Positions 35,691 through 45,202 of a stretch of DNA of 64,000 bases are shown here, piece after piece. How positions within the stretch are numbered: the stretch's first letter is position 1; the number at the start of each line of letters is the position of its first letter. The notes beneath the pieces were generated by a model. The model was given only the letters and a program-made list of their open reading frames with translations. It was not told where the DNA came from and did not search any database. This stretch comes from Virgisporangium aliadipatigenens (GTDB lineage: Bacteria; Actinomycetota; Actinomycetes; Mycobacteriales; Micromonosporaceae), in assembly GCF_016863615.1 (NCBI RefSeq), contig NZ_BOPF01000013.1:124001-188000 (forward strand). The letters are read 5' to 3'. The position numbers and the translations under genes were made by a program.

Positions 35691-37073
35691 GTGACCGTAC
35701 GTGTGCGATTCGCCCCCTCCCCTACCGGCATGTTCCACGTCGGCGGTGCCCGTTCGGCGCTGCACAACTGGATCTACGCCAAGCAGCAGGGCGGCGTGTT
35801 CGTGCTCCGGGTGGAGGACACCGACGCCTCGCGCAACCGTCCCGAGTGGACGGAGGGCATCATCTCGGCCCTCGCGTGGATCGGCATCGCGCCCGGCACG
35901 TACGAGGGTCCCTACTTCCAGTCGCACAACGCCCAGGCCCACCGTGACGCCGCCGAGAAGCTGTTCGCGGCGGGCCTGGCGTACTACTGCGACTGCACGC
36001 GCGAGGACGTCCAGGCCCGCACCGGCAACCAGTACTCCGGCTACGACGGCCACTGCCGCGAGCGCGGGCTGACCGCCGGGCCGGGCCGGGCGTTGCGCTT
36101 CCGCACGCCGGACACGGGCACGACCGTCGTGCGCGACATCATCCGCGGCGAGCCGCCGTTCGACAACGACAAGCTCGAGGACTTCGTCATCGCGCGGGCC
36201 GACGGTTCCGCGGTCTTTCTCCTGGCGAACGTCGTCGACGACCAGCTCATGGGCATCACGCACGTCATCCGCGCCGAGGAGCACCTGCCCAACACGCCGA
36301 AGCAGCAGCTGCTGTGGGAGGCGCTCGGGCACACGCCGCCGGTGTGGTGCCACGTTCCGGTGGTGGTCAACGAGAAGCGGCAGAAGCTGTCGAAGCGGCG
36401 CGACAAGGTGGCGCTGGAGCAGTTCCGCGACGAGGGTTACCTCGCCGACGCCATGCGCAACTATCTGATGCTGCTGGGCTGGGCGCCCTCCGGCGACCGC
36501 GAGATCGTGCCGTGGTCGGTCATCGAGGAGGAGTTCCGGCTCGAGGACGTCAACGCGTCGCCGGCTTTCTTCGACGAGAAGAAGCTGCGGGCGTTCAACG
36601 GGGAGTACATCCGCGCACTGTCCACAGAGGACTTCGTCGCGGCGTGCGAGCCGTGGCTGACGAAGGCCGCGTGGCCGGGGTTCGACGCGAAGGCGTTCGC
36701 GGCGGTGGCGCCGCTGGCGCAGACGCGCATCACGCTCCTGGCGGAGATCGTGTCCTATGTGGACTTCCTCTTCCTCGACGCGCCCGACGTCGACGAGGCC
36801 GCGTGGGCGAAGGCGATGAAGGAGGGCGCGGCCGACCTGCTGAACGCCACCATCGCCGCCTACACGACGGTCGCGTGGGACGCCGAGACGCTCAAGTCCA
36901 CATTGGAGGGTCTCGGGACGGAGCGGGGACTCAAGCTCGGCAAGGCGCAAGCGCCGGTGCGGGTCGCCGTCACGGGCCGGTCGGTGGGGCTGCCGCTGTT
37001 CGAGTCGCTCGAGGTGCTGGGCCGCGAGCGGACGTTGGAGCGGCTGCGCGCCGCCGTGTCCCGGCTGGGGTAG
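35691..37073 (+). CDS. gltX: Glutamyl-tRNA synthetase
   Basis: 460 residues charging tRNA-Glu. The class I signatures are [19 protein letters not shown] (HIGH variant HVGG) and [11 protein letters not shown] (KMSKS variant). [20 protein letters not shown] binds glutamate. The C-terminal anticodon domain is shorter than in E. coli, usual for actinobacteria. The start is GTG at 35691 ([11 protein letters not shown]); a GTG at 35682 adds three residues. 25 bp after the zinc ribbon gene. Confidence 0.95.
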   Translation: MTVRVRFAPSPTGMFHVGGARSALHNWIYAKQQGGVFVLRVEDTDASRNRPEWTEGIISALAWIGIAPGTYEGPYFQSHNAQAHRDAAEKLFAAGLAYYCDCTREDVQARTGNQYSGYDGHCRERGLTAGPGRALRFRTPDTGTTVVRDIIRGEPPFDNDKLEDFVIARADGSAVFLLANVVDDQLMGITHVIRAEEHLPNTPKQQLLWEALGHTPPVWCHVPVVVNEKRQKLSKRRDKVALEQFRDEGYLADAMRNYLMLLGWAPSGDREIVPWSVIEEEFRLEDVNASPAFFDEKKLRAFNGEYIRALSTEDFVAACEPWLTKAAWPGFDAKAFAAVAPLAQTRITLLAEIVSYVDFLFLDAPDVDEAAWAKAMKEGAADLLNATIAAYTTVAWDAETLKSTLEGLGTERGLKLGKAQAPVRVAVTGRSVGLPLFESLEVLGRERTLERLRAAVSRLG

Positions 37074-37087
37074 TGGTGGAGGGACCG

Positions 37088-37945
37088 GTGCTCACCGCCA
37101 GCGCGCTGGAACGCCATATCGGGCTGCTCACCGAGTTCGGGCCGCGGCACGGCTCGAATCCGCCGGCGGTCGACGCCGCGCTTCGGTACATCACCGACGA
37201 GTTGACCTCCTACGGGCTCACGGTCGCGGTGCAGCGATGGGGCCCTGAGCCGTTCGAGATAAATCTGACGGCGGCGATCGGCGCGGGTCGGGCACCGGCG
37301 ATCGAGCTCGGCGCGCACTGGGACACGGTCGCGGAGAGCCCGGGCGCGGACGACAACGCCAGCGGCGTGGCGGGGGTCCTGGTCGCGGCGCGGACGCTGA
37401 CGGCGGCCGTCGCGTCGGGCGGGTGGCGTCCGGCCCGGCCGGTGCGCTTCTGCCTGTACGGCGGCGAGGAGGACGGTTTCCTCGGCAGCGCCGCGCACGT
37501 ACGGCGCTCGGCCGGGGTGATCCACGGCGCGTTCGTGCTGGAGATGATCGGCTACCGGGACAACACGACCGGCTCGCAGCGGCTGCCGCCCGGGGCGTCA
37601 CTGGTGCTGCCCGACGTGCCGCGCACGGCCGACTTCGTCGCGGTGCTGGCCGACCCTGCCTCGGCGGCGCTGGCCGAGGCGGTGGCCCGCAACGCCGAGG
37701 ACGACCTGTCCGTGCGCGCGGTCGTGGTGCCGCCGCTGCTGCGCCCGGTGGTCAACCGCAGCGACCACGTGCCGTACTGGCGGGCCGGGCTGCCGGCCGT
37801 CACGGTGACGGACACGGCCGAGTACCGCAATCCGCACTACCACCGGGTGACCGACACGCTGGGCACGCTCGACCTGGACTTCGCGGCGGCGGTCACCCGC
37901 GCGGTCACCGCCGCCGTCGTCGAGGTGACGAGCCGGCTGTTGTAG
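37088..37945 (+). CDS. M28-family zinc aminopeptidase-like protein
   Basis: 285 residues of the M28/M20 peptidase clan. Zinc ligands are visible in AIELGAHWDTVAESPGADDNASG (His, Asp), FCLYGGEEDGFLGS (Glu-Glu), MIGYRDN and NPHYHRVTDTLGTLD (His). No signal peptide, so cytoplasmic. The GTG at 37088 has GGAGGG five bases upstream; GTGs at 37073/37076 overlapping the gltX stop are alternatives. It follows gltX directly and may be in its operon; the peptide substrate is unknown. Confidence 0.82.
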   Translation: MLTASALERHIGLLTEFGPRHGSNPPAVDAALRYITDELTSYGLTVAVQRWGPEPFEINLTAAIGAGRAPAIELGAHWDTVAESPGADDNASGVAGVLVAARTLTAAVASGGWRPARPVRFCLYGGEEDGFLGSAAHVRRSAGVIHGAFVLEMIGYRDNTTGSQRLPPGASLVLPDVPRTADFVAVLADPASAALAEAVARNAEDDLSVRAVVVPPLLRPVVNRSDHVPYWRAGLPAVTVTDTAEYRNPHYHRVTDTLGTLDLDFAAAVTRAVTAAVVEVTSRLL

Positions 37946-37956
37946 CCGGCAGAGCG

Positions 37957-38667
37957 TCAGAGCGCGAGTAGCGCCTTGGAGAGCTCGTCGGGGTGGGTCA
38001 GCAACGCCTCGTGCGAGCCGGGGACGACGACCGGTTCGACCCCTACCCGGGCGGCGAACTCGGAGCCGGGCCGGGCGAGCGCGCGGTCGTCGGCGGCGAG
38101 CAGGTACGACGCGGGGATCCCGCCGGTGCCCGGGTCCGGTCCGTCGTAGGGGTCCAGGAAGTACCGGCCCGGGTGCGGCATCAGCAGGTCGTGCGCGAGG
38201 CGTTGCACCGGCTCCGGCTCGTCCTGCATGAGCAGCTGCTGGACCTGCTCGAACAGCACGTGGACGGCCCGGTCCGGTGACGCCTCGATCGTGGCGCGCA
38301 CGTAGGCGGCGCCCTCGGCCGGGAGTTCGTCGTTCATCGAGACGCCGGGCCGCGGTACGACGGAACTGAAGTACACGAGGCGGCTGACCCGCTCCGGAAC
38401 GCGGTACGCGGCCGCGGTCGCCGGGATACCGCCCCAGCTGTGCGAGACCACGACGACGTCGGTGTGCCGGGCGATGACGGCCGTCAGCCGGTCCACCGCG
38501 TCGGCGAGCGTGACCGAGGAGACGTCGTCGCCGTGGTCCAGCCCGGGCGGGGTGAACGTCACGGCGTGGTGCCCCGCGGCGCGCAGGCGGGCGGCGACGG
38601 GATGCCAGGCCCAGCCCCCGTGCCAGGCACCCGGTACCAGGACAAATGTTGAGCTGTCGGTTGTCAC
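37957..38667 (-). CDS. Alpha/beta hydrolase
   Basis: 236 residues. The oxyanion region is FVLVPGAWHGGWAWHPVAARL, the nucleophile elbow VVVSHSWGGIPA (Ser in S-x-S-x-G) and the catalytic His VVVPGSHEALLTHPDEL. This resembles plant-type methylesterase/hydroxynitrile-lyase-like hydrolases and the salicylate-esterase group. The substrate is unknown. The GTG start is at 38667. It is divergent from a GlxA-type regulator over 51 bp, which likely controls it. Confidence 0.85.
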   Translation of the reverse strand: MTTDSSTFVLVPGAWHGGWAWHPVAARLRAAGHHAVTFTPPGLDHGDDVSSVTLADAVDRLTAVIARHTDVVVVSHSWGGIPATAAAYRVPERVSRLVYFSSVVPRPGVSMNDELPAEGAAYVRATIEASPDRAVHVLFEQVQQLLMQDEPEPVQRLAHDLLMPHPGRYFLDPYDGPDPGTGGIPASYLLAADDRALARPGSEFAARVGVEPVVVPGSHEALLTHPDELSKALLAL

Positions 38668-38682
38668 GGGAAAATGGTGTCC

Positions 38683-38712
38683 TTGCCGACCGGCCGCCGT
38701 CAGTGCTATTGA
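38683..38712 (+). promoter_or_regulatory. Predicted leaderless promoter of the GlxA-type regulator
   Basis: -35 TTGCCG (38683-38688), 18-bp spacer, -10 TATTGA (38707-38712), and the ATG at 38719 six bases later. It also lies within the upstream region of the divergent hydrolase, so one site could serve both. Confidence 0.5.
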
Positions 38713-38718
38713 TCGCGC

Positions 38719-39681
38719 ATGCCGCAAGAATCCTCGCAGCACCGAGTGATTGCCATAGTCCAGCCGGGCGCGAACCTGTTCGAGGTGGCCTGCGTGGCCG
38801 AGGTGTTCGGCGTGGACCATCCCGGCATGGAGGGGCCGCTGTACGACTTCGCGCTGTGCGCCCCGGATCCGTCCACGACGCTGCGCGACGGGCTGTGCAC
38901 GCTCTCCGGGATCATGCCGATGAGCGCCGCCGACACCGCCGACACGCTCGTCGTCCCGCACTCCCCGGGCGCCGCGGCGCACCCCGAAGTGATCGCCGCG
39001 ATCCGCCGGGCTCACGCGCGGGGTGCGCGCCTCCTCGCGTTCCACGCCGGCGTGCTGACGCTGGCCGCGGCGGGTGTGCTGGACGGCCGCCGCGCGACGA
39101 CGCACTGGCAGCTCACCGACGAACTACGCGCGGAGTTCCCGAAGGTGCTGGTCGAGCCCGACGTGCTGTACGTGGACGACGGCGACATCCTCACGGCGGC
39201 CGGCAGTTCGGCCGTTCTCGACCTGGCGCTGCATCTCGTGCGGCGGGATCACGGCGCCGACGCCGGCTGCGCGCTCGGCCGGCGGCTCACGTTCTCGGTG
39301 CACCGCGACGGCGGCCAGCGGCAGTTCGTCGAACGCCCCCTGCCCGAGACCCGCGACGAGTCGCTGGCACCGCTGCTCTCCTGGCTCACCGGTGTGCTCG
39401 AACAGCCGCTGACGGTCGCCGACCTCGCCGCGCGCGCCGGGGTCAGCCCGGCCACGCTGCACCGCCGGTTCCAGGCGCAGCTGTCGACGACTCCCCTGGC
39501 CTACCTCAACCGGGTGCGGGTCACCCGGGCGTGCCGGATCATCGAGGGCGGCGAGGCCCGCCTGGAGGTCGTGGCGCGCCGCAGCGGTCTCGGCACCGCC
39601 ACGAACCTCCGCGCGCTGATGCGCCGCGAGACGGGGCTCAGCCCGTCCGAGTACCGGCGCCGGTTCGCTACGACGGGTTGA
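38719..39681 (+). CDS. GlxA/FtrA-type AraC-family regulator
   Basis: 320 residues. The N-terminal DJ-1/PfpI-like domain (1-190) starts VIAIVQPGANLFEVACVAEVFG and holds ARGARLLAFHAGVLTLAAAG, where the active-site Cys of true peptidases is His. The C-terminal AraC domain (215-318) has LTVADLAARAGVSPATLHRRF and a second HTH ending GLSPSEYRRRF. It probably senses a small molecule and activates genes such as the divergent hydrolase. Its end overlaps the convergent hemerythrin gene by 14 bases. Confidence 0.88.
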   Translation: MPQESSQHRVIAIVQPGANLFEVACVAEVFGVDHPGMEGPLYDFALCAPDPSTTLRDGLCTLSGIMPMSAADTADTLVVPHSPGAAAHPEVIAAIRRAHARGARLLAFHAGVLTLAAAGVLDGRRATTHWQLTDELRAEFPKVLVEPDVLYVDDGDILTAAGSSAVLDLALHLVRRDHGADAGCALGRRLTFSVHRDGGQRQFVERPLPETRDESLAPLLSWLTGVLEQPLTVADLAARAGVSPATLHRRFQAQLSTTPLAYLNRVRVTRACRIIEGGEARLEVVARRSGLGTATNLRALMRRETGLSPSEYRRRFATTG

Positions 39682-40330
39682 GCCGTGCCGAGTACTTGCG
39701 CCAGGCCCGGGAGGAGAGCGGCCGCGCGGCCAGCCACAGCAGCTTCGGGACGGCGTCCCGGAACACCGCCTCCATCGCGGCGTCGTTGTGGTGCAGCAGC
39801 ATGCCGAGCGCGATCGGCCGCTGCGGGCCAGGTATCTTCCGGTTCCCCGCCGCGGCGACCTCCTTCCACTCCCGGTCGGTGACGTACCGGTCGATCAACG
39901 CGAGGATGCGTGCCTCTTCCAGGGACAGGTGCTCGTTCAGCAGCGGCAACAGCTCCTCCGCCGTGCGGGCGAGCGCGTCGCGGCCGGCCCGGTCGCCGGT
40001 GGTGCCCCAGCGCTTCGCGCCGACGGTCAGTTCGTCGAGCTTGGCGTGGATCCGGTGGTGCTGCTCCTCCATGGTGTGCACGAGCGGCTGCACCTCGTGC
40101 GGTGCCCGTTCGTGGAGCTTCGGCCAGAGCAGGTCGTCCTCGCTGGTGTGGTGCGCATCGAGGAGCAGGCTGACGAACGCGATGTGCTCGGCGACGACCG
40201 CCGCCCGCCGCGCGTTGTCGGCCGGGACACGGCGGATGAGATCGGGAAGCGCCGCGTACTCGTTGCGGAACGCGTTGTGCACGCCGACCATGTCCCGGCT
40301 GTCGGCCATGGTGGTGGAACCCTGTGACAT
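39668..40330 (-). CDS. Hemerythrin domain protein
   Basis: 220 residues. A four-helix hemerythrin-like bundle is indicated by spaced His/Glu ligands: MVGVHNAFRNEY, LLDAHHTSEDDLLWP, MEEQHHRIHAKL and LNEHLSLEEARIL. It would bind a di-iron centre and sense oxygen or reactive species. The C-terminal about 60 residues are a Leu/Arg-rich extension. The start MSQGSTTMADSRDM is chosen over an in-frame upstream GTG at 40462 that would overlap the SARP gene; a second ATG lies seven codons in. Divergent from a SARP regulator. Confidence 0.85.
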   Translation of the reverse strand: MSQGSTTMADSRDMVGVHNAFRNEYAALPDLIRRVPADNARRAAVVAEHIAFVSLLLDAHHTSEDDLLWPKLHERAPHEVQPLVHTMEEQHHRIHAKLDELTVGAKRWGTTGDRAGRDALARTAEELLPLLNEHLSLEEARILALIDRYVTDREWKEVAAAGNRKIPGPQRPIALGMLLHHNDAAMEAVFRDAVPKLLWLAARPLSSRAWRKYSARLNPS

Positions 40331-40364
40331 AGCCGCATGATCGAGGTCGGGGCCTACAGCCGGC

Positions 40365-40393
40365 TTGCAATGGTCATACAGCGCCGCTTGAAT
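40365..40393 (+). promoter_or_regulatory. Predicted leaderless promoter of the SARP gene
   Basis: -35 TTGCAA (40365-40370), 17-bp spacer, weak -10 TTGAAT (40388-40393), and GTG start at 40401 seven bases later. Confidence 0.4.
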
Positions 40394-40400
40394 CCTGCGG

Positions 40401-43070
40401 GTGCGAACGTTCGCCGTGCTGGGACCCACCGAGGCGTCGCTCGGGGACGGCCCGGTCGACATCGGCGGACCGTTGCCGCGCCGGCTGCTGGCCGCGCTCG
40501 TCGTCGCCGAGCGGCGGCCCGTCCCGGACGACCGCCTGGCGGAGCTGATCTGGGCGGACAGCCCGCCGGCCGAGCCCGGGACCGCGGTGCAGGTGTACGT
40601 CTCGCGGCTGCGCCGGGCCCTGGCCGACGGCGACCGCAGCGTGATCTCCCGCGCACCGGCCGGTTACCGGCTCGCCGCCGAACCCGGTGCGACCGACGTC
40701 GAGCGGTTCGCGGCCCGGGTCGCCACGGCGCGGGCGCTCACCGGCGCGGCGGCGGTGACTGCGTTCGAGGAGGCGCTGGCGCTGTGGCGCGGCGAGCCGT
40801 ACCAGGACCTGCCGGACGACGTGGACGTGGCAGCGGCCCGGGCGCGGCTGCGGGAGTTCCACGAAACGGTCCAGGAGGAGCACGTCACGGCGCGGCTCGC
40901 GGCAGGCGACGAGGTGGGCGCGATCGCCGCGCTGGAGGGTCTGGTCCGGGCGGCGCCGCTGCGCGAGCGGCGTTGGGAACTGCTCGCGATCGCCCTGTAC
41001 CGGGCCGGGCGGCACGCCGAGGCCGTGGCCGCGCTCGGCCGGGCGCGCGAGCTGATCGCCGCGGAGCTTGGCGTCGACCCCGGACCCGAGCTGTCGCGGC
41101 TGGAGCGGGAGCTGGCGGCGCCGGCGCCGCGGCCGGTGGCCCGACCGACGCGGCCGCTCTCCTCCTTCGTCGGCCGCGACGCCGACCTCGCGTTGCTGTC
41201 CGAGCTGGTCGCCACCCGCCGGCTCGTCACCGTCGTCGGCACGCTCGGTATGGGCAAGACGCGTCTGGTGAACGAGTACGCCGCCACGCGGACGGACCAC
41301 GACGGGCCCTGGCTGGTGCGCCTCGCCGACGTCACCGACCCCGCCGCGCTGCCCTCCGCGATCGCCGGCGCGCTGCGGCTCGCGGAGCGGGCCGGGGAGC
41401 CGTTCGAGCCGGTCGCCGCCGCGCTGCGCGGCCGCCACGGGCTGCTGATCCTGGACAACTGCGAGCATCTCGTGCGGCACGTGGCGGCGTTCACCCGCGA
41501 ACTGCTGGGCCGGGTGCCGGACCTGCGTGTCCTGGCGACCAGCCGGGTGCCGTTGGGCGTCGACGGCGAACACCTGCTGCCGCTGGGGCCGCTGTCCACT
41601 GTGGACGCCGCCGCCCTGCTGGCCGACCGGATCGGCGCCGTTCGTCCGCAGTGGACGCCGGACGCGGGCGAGGTGCGTTCGCTGGCGGACGCGTTGGACG
41701 GGATCCCGCTGGCCATCGAGCTCGCCGCCGCACGCACGCGGGTGCTGGGCGTGCACGAGATCACCGCGGGGTTGGACGACCGGTTCGAGGTGCTCGGGTC
41801 CGCGCTGGAGGCGGCCGTCGCGTGGAGCGTGGGCCTGTTGACGCCGGCCGTGCGCGCGGCGCTGCTGCGGCTGTGGCCGTTCGAGGGCGGGTTCCCGCGC
41901 TCGGCGGTCGAGGGGCCGGACGCGCTGGACGCGATCACCACTCTCGTCGAGCACTCGCTGGTCGTCGCCGAGACCGACGGCCCGCAGACCCGGTACCGCA
42001 TGCTTGAGACGATCCGCGCGTACTGCCGCAAGAACGACCCGGCGCCGGCCGCGAGCCGGGCCGCGCACGCGGCGTGGGTGCACGCGTTCCTGGCGGAGTC
42101 GGTGGCGGCGCTGCGCGGCCGGCATGCCGCCGCGGCGATCCGTGCGATCACCCGGGAGCTGCCGAACATCCGCGCGGCGATCGGCCACGACCTCGACGCC
42201 GCGCCCACGGCGGCGCTCCGTTCGGCCGGCCTCATGCTCTGGCACTGGGCCCGCTCGGGCCTGCTCGCGGAGGGGCGGCGGCTGCTGGACGCGGCCCTGC
42301 GGGCGGCCCCGGACGCGCCCACGGGCGACATCGCGCTGGCCCGCGCCGCCCGCGCCGTGCTCGGCTACGCCGACGGGGAGGTGGCCGGCGCGCACGCGCG
42401 GATCAACGCCGCCGCGCGGCTGGTCGACCCGGCCGCCGAACCGGTGCTCTACGGCGAGCTCCGCTTCTATGAGGCGCTGGCCCACCTCCCCGCCGGCGAC
42501 CCGGAGTCGGCACTCGCCGCCGCCACCGAGGCGCACCGCCACGGCCGCGCCACCGGCGCCGGCTGGCTCATCGCCCAGTCGACGCTGATGTGGGGCAGCG
42601 CCCTCGCCCTCGCCGGGCGGACCGACGAGGCGGCGGCGAAGATGCGTGAGGCGAACCGCGTCGCGCTCGACCACGGCATCGGCTGGTCCGCGGCCATCAG
42701 CGAGCTGATGCTCGCCCAACTGCTCCTCGACGTGGGCGGACCCGCCGCGGCGGACGAGGCGATCGGGCTGCTGTGCCGCGCGGTCGCGGGGTTCCGGGCC
42801 GAGGAGGACATCGTCCAGGCGGTCCTGGTGCTGCACAACGGTGTCATCGCGCTCGCGGCGACCGGCGCGCCGGTGGCGGAGCTGCGGGCCGCCGTGCACC
42901 GGCAGGTGGTGCGCCACGGGCTGGTCCTGGAGCAGACCTACGCCTGGGGGCGCACGCCGGAGGGCTGGTACGAGGGGGTCGAGCCGACCGGGGAGCCGCT
43001 GAGCCTCGACGACACCGTCGCCCTGTTCCTCGAGCACTCCGGCCACCGGAACCTGCCGCCGGTGCCATGA
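40401..43070 (+). CDS. SARP/BTAD-family regulator with NB-ARC-like ATPase and helical repeats
   Basis: 889 residues of AfsR-like layout. A winged-helix DNA-binding domain (about 1-92) and BTAD (97-238) are followed by a STAND-type NTPase with FVGRDADLALLSELV, P-loop GTLGMGKT (280-287) and LLILDNCEHL. The rest (about 520-889) is a TPR-like helical region. Such regulators switch on secondary metabolism or morphological genes after ATP-dependent assembly. No biosynthetic cluster lies near, so the target is unknown. The GTG start is fixed by the leaderless promoter. The stop overlaps an 18-codon ORF by ATGA. Confidence 0.88.
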   Translation: MRTFAVLGPTEASLGDGPVDIGGPLPRRLLAALVVAERRPVPDDRLAELIWADSPPAEPGTAVQVYVSRLRRALADGDRSVISRAPAGYRLAAEPGATDVERFAARVATARALTGAAAVTAFEEALALWRGEPYQDLPDDVDVAAARARLREFHETVQEEHVTARLAAGDEVGAIAALEGLVRAAPLRERRWELLAIALYRAGRHAEAVAALGRARELIAAELGVDPGPELSRLERELAAPAPRPVARPTRPLSSFVGRDADLALLSELVATRRLVTVVGTLGMGKTRLVNEYAATRTDHDGPWLVRLADVTDPAALPSAIAGALRLAERAGEPFEPVAAALRGRHGLLILDNCEHLVRHVAAFTRELLGRVPDLRVLATSRVPLGVDGEHLLPLGPLSTVDAAALLADRIGAVRPQWTPDAGEVRSLADALDGIPLAIELAAARTRVLGVHEITAGLDDRFEVLGSALEAAVAWSVGLLTPAVRAALLRLWPFEGGFPRSAVEGPDALDAITTLVEHSLVVAETDGPQTRYRMLETIRAYCRKNDPAPAASRAAHAAWVHAFLAESVAALRGRHAAAAIRAITRELPNIRAAIGHDLDAAPTAALRSAGLMLWHWARSGLLAEGRRLLDAALRAAPDAPTGDIALARAARAVLGYADGEVAGAHARINAAARLVDPAAEPVLYGELRFYEALAHLPAGDPESALAAATEAHRHGRATGAGWLIAQSTLMWGSALALAGRTDEAAAKMREANRVALDHGIGWSAAISELMLAQLLLDVGGPAAADEAIGLLCRAVAGFRAEEDIVQAVLVLHNGVIALAATGAPVAELRAAVHRQVVRHGLVLEQTYAWGRTPEGWYEGVEPTGEPLSLDDTVALFLEHSGHRNLPPVP

Positions 43071-43123
43071 TCGCGGCGGTGGTCGTGCCCTGCGCGTGGG
43101 AACGCTTCCTGTCGGTCGGCTGA
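43067..43123 (+). CDS. 18-residue ORF overlapping the SARP stop
   Basis: Its ATG overlaps the SARP stop as ATGA, so ribosomes could re-start. The predicted peptide is MIAAVVVPCAWERFLSVG. Sixteen of the 17 codons after ATG end in G or C, as in real genes here, but at this length that is weak evidence. No function can be assigned. Confidence 0.2.
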   Translation: MIAAVVVPCAWERFLSVG

Positions 43124-43133
43124 GCGGCCGCGT

Positions 43134-44438
43134 TCAGGTGGGCGGGTCCAGCCTGAGCAGGGTGCGGCTGCGGCCCGGGCGGGGGTACGCCTTCGCCGCG
43201 TCGGCCAGCCGCGCCGCATGGTCCCGCTGCTTCTGCCAGTGCCCGTACAGCGCACCCCGCTGGGACAGCCGGTCGACCTCGGTGATCATGTCGGGGTCGA
43301 CGTCGCCGGGCGGCGCGTCCCGCCAGGGGGTGCCCGGCAGCGGCATGAACGTGTGCGCGTGGATGCGGGCGCCGAGGTCGGCGAGTTCGCGGGCCAGGCC
43401 CAGGGACGCCGCCGCCTCCTCGGCCGACTCGCCGGGCATCCCGAAGATCATGTCGACGTTGATGCGGAAGCCCTCCGCCACACCGAGGCGCACGGCGCGC
43501 CGGATCTCCTCGACCCCGTGGCCCCGCTTGGCGGCGTCCAGCACCCGCTGCGAACCGGACTGCGCCCCGACGATGATGTTGTCGTTGTGGCAGTACTTCC
43601 GGACCAGGTGCAGCGCCTCGACGCTCACGTGCTCCGGCCGGATCTCGCTGGGGAACGAGCCGAAGAAGACCCGCCCGTCCGGCCCGATGCCCTCCTTGCA
43701 CGACGCGAGAAGTTCCTCCACCGCCGCGAGGTTTGGCGACTCGTCGTCGCTGCCGTAGGACATCGCGGTCGGCGTGATGAACCGCACGTCGCGCAGCCCG
43801 CGTTCGCGCATCCGATCCACGTGCCAGCGCACGTCGTCGACCGGCCGGTGCCGGAACCGCGCGGAGAACATGAACGGCGTCCCGCAGAACCGGCAGGCGT
43901 ACACGCAGCCGCGGGTGATCTCGATGGCGTTGTACTTCTGCCAGCGCAGCGAGAACCCGCGGAACGTCCCGAGCGGCAGCCGCTCCGGCTTGCCCGTTCG
44001 CACGACGGCGCCGGTGTCGTCGCGGTAGGCCAGCCCGGGCACGCCCACCGGGTCGCCGCCCGCGTCGACGAGCCGCAGCAGCGTCGGCTCACCCTCGCCG
44101 ACGGCCGCCACGTCCCAGCCGGCGTCGAGGGTCTGCACCGGTTCGGCGCTGGCGTGCACCCCGCCGGCGACGTGCAGCGCACCCGGCGCGGCGGCCTTGA
44201 TCGCGTTGACCTCCTCGGCGAGCGCGGCCGCGTCCGGCGAGTAGAACGACCACAGCACCAGCACCCGCCTCGCCCGCGGCAGCGCCTCGCGCACAGCGGC
44301 GGTCGCCGAAGAAGCGGACTCGGCGAAGACGACCTCGTAGGACGTGCGGGTCTCGTGCTCCTCCAGGGCGCCGAGCAGCACGTGGAACCCGTACGTGACC
44401 GCCTTGCGGTAGCGCAGGATCAGGACGAGGTCGACCAT
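43134..44438 (-). CDS. B12-binding-domain radical SAM protein
   Basis: 434 residues. An N-terminal cobalamin-binding-like Rossmann domain (about 1-140; VLVLWSFYSPDAAAL, GGVHASAEPVQTLD, AAVGEGE) precedes a radical SAM core with Cys178-x3-Cys182-x2-Cys185 in RGCVYACRFCGTPF. GAQSGSQRVLDAAKRGH and NVDMIFGMPGES follow. The order matches the TIGR04013 group of B12-binding radical SAM proteins whose reaction is unknown. The iron-sulfur cluster would cleave SAM. It is convergent with the SARP gene and stands alone. Confidence 0.85.
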   Translation of the reverse strand: MVDLVLILRYRKAVTYGFHVLLGALEEHETRTSYEVVFAESASSATAAVREALPRARRVLVLWSFYSPDAAALAEEVNAIKAAAPGALHVAGGVHASAEPVQTLDAGWDVAAVGEGEPTLLRLVDAGGDPVGVPGLAYRDDTGAVVRTGKPERLPLGTFRGFSLRWQKYNAIEITRGCVYACRFCGTPFMFSARFRHRPVDDVRWHVDRMRERGLRDVRFITPTAMSYGSDDESPNLAAVEELLASCKEGIGPDGRVFFGSFPSEIRPEHVSVEALHLVRKYCHNDNIIVGAQSGSQRVLDAAKRGHGVEEIRRAVRLGVAEGFRINVDMIFGMPGESAEEAAASLGLARELADLGARIHAHTFMPLPGTPWRDAPPGDVDPDMITEVDRLSQRGALYGHWQKQRDHAARLADAAKAYPRPGRSRTLLRLDPPT

Positions 44439-44469
44439 CCCGACATCCTGCCAGCCGTGGATCCGAAGG

Positions 44470-45162
44470 TCAGCAGGCGTCCCGCCTTGTCGCGAGGCAG
44501 CGCACCGCGAGCGTGTCCGGGTCGAAGGTGTACGTCACCAGCCGCTCACCCGGCCGTTCGACCTCCACCCAGCGCGACTCGCGGAACTTCGCGGACACCC
44601 GCTGGGTGGTCTCCGGCGAGATCACGAACGCCGTGGACTCCCGGCTGAGCCAGCCGTCCAGGGAACGGATCCGCAGCGACACGATGGTGCCGACGCGTTC
44701 GCGGTGCTGGTAGCGGACGATGGCGAACCTGCCGTCGCCGGAACGGGCCACCACACCGATCTCGCGGTCCGGCGGCCAGTTGGACCGCGCCGTCGACAGC
44801 GGGAACCAGCTCGCCACCAGCAGCACGGTCAGCGCCAACGGGAGCGCGGTGCCGACGTTGACGGCGGCGCGGTGCCGGGCGCCGATCGCCGAGCCTGCGC
44901 TGATCAGCAGCAGCGCGGCGACGAGCGGGAGCAGCAGGTGTTCGAGGTGCTCCGCGAGCCCCAGGTGGACCACCGCCACGAAGCGCCCCGGGTTGATCCG
45001 GGCGAGCACGACGCCGGCCGCCAGCAACAGCCCGCTCCAGAACAGGATCCGGCCGATCCAGCGGCGCGCCCGGCTGACGGGACGCCACGTGGCACCCGGG
45101 GTCGGCAGCGGCCGGTCCGGTCCGGCGGGTTCCCAGGTTCCGTCGATCACCCGTTCCGACAT
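44470..45162 (-). CDS. Membrane protein of unknown function
   Basis: 230 residues. A polar N-terminus is followed by three hydrophobic segments (about 37-56, 67-92 and 96-118) and then a soluble beta-rich C-terminal domain of about 110 residues (EIGVVARSGDGRFAIVRYQHRE and onward), probably outside. Not recognised. The start MSERVIDGTWEP is used; the frame is open upstream through antisense of the HNH gene. It follows the HNH gene by 40 bp on the same strand. Confidence 0.65.
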   Translation of the reverse strand: MSERVIDGTWEPAGPDRPLPTPGATWRPVSRARRWIGRILFWSGLLLAAGVVLARINPGRFVAVVHLGLAEHLEHLLLPLVAALLLISAGSAIGARHRAAVNVGTALPLALTVLLVASWFPLSTARSNWPPDREIGVVARSGDGRFAIVRYQHRERVGTIVSLRIRSLDGWLSRESTAFVISPETTQRVSAKFRESRWVEVERPGERLVTYTFDPDTLAVRCLATRRDAC

Positions 45163-45202
45163 CCGGCCATTGTGGACCGACGGCCGAAGGAAGCGACATC
45201 CG

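Noticed and set aside
40374-43046. 890-codon minus-strand frame
   Set aside because: Shadow of the SARP/BTAD gene; Arg/Gly/Pro-rich translation without domains.
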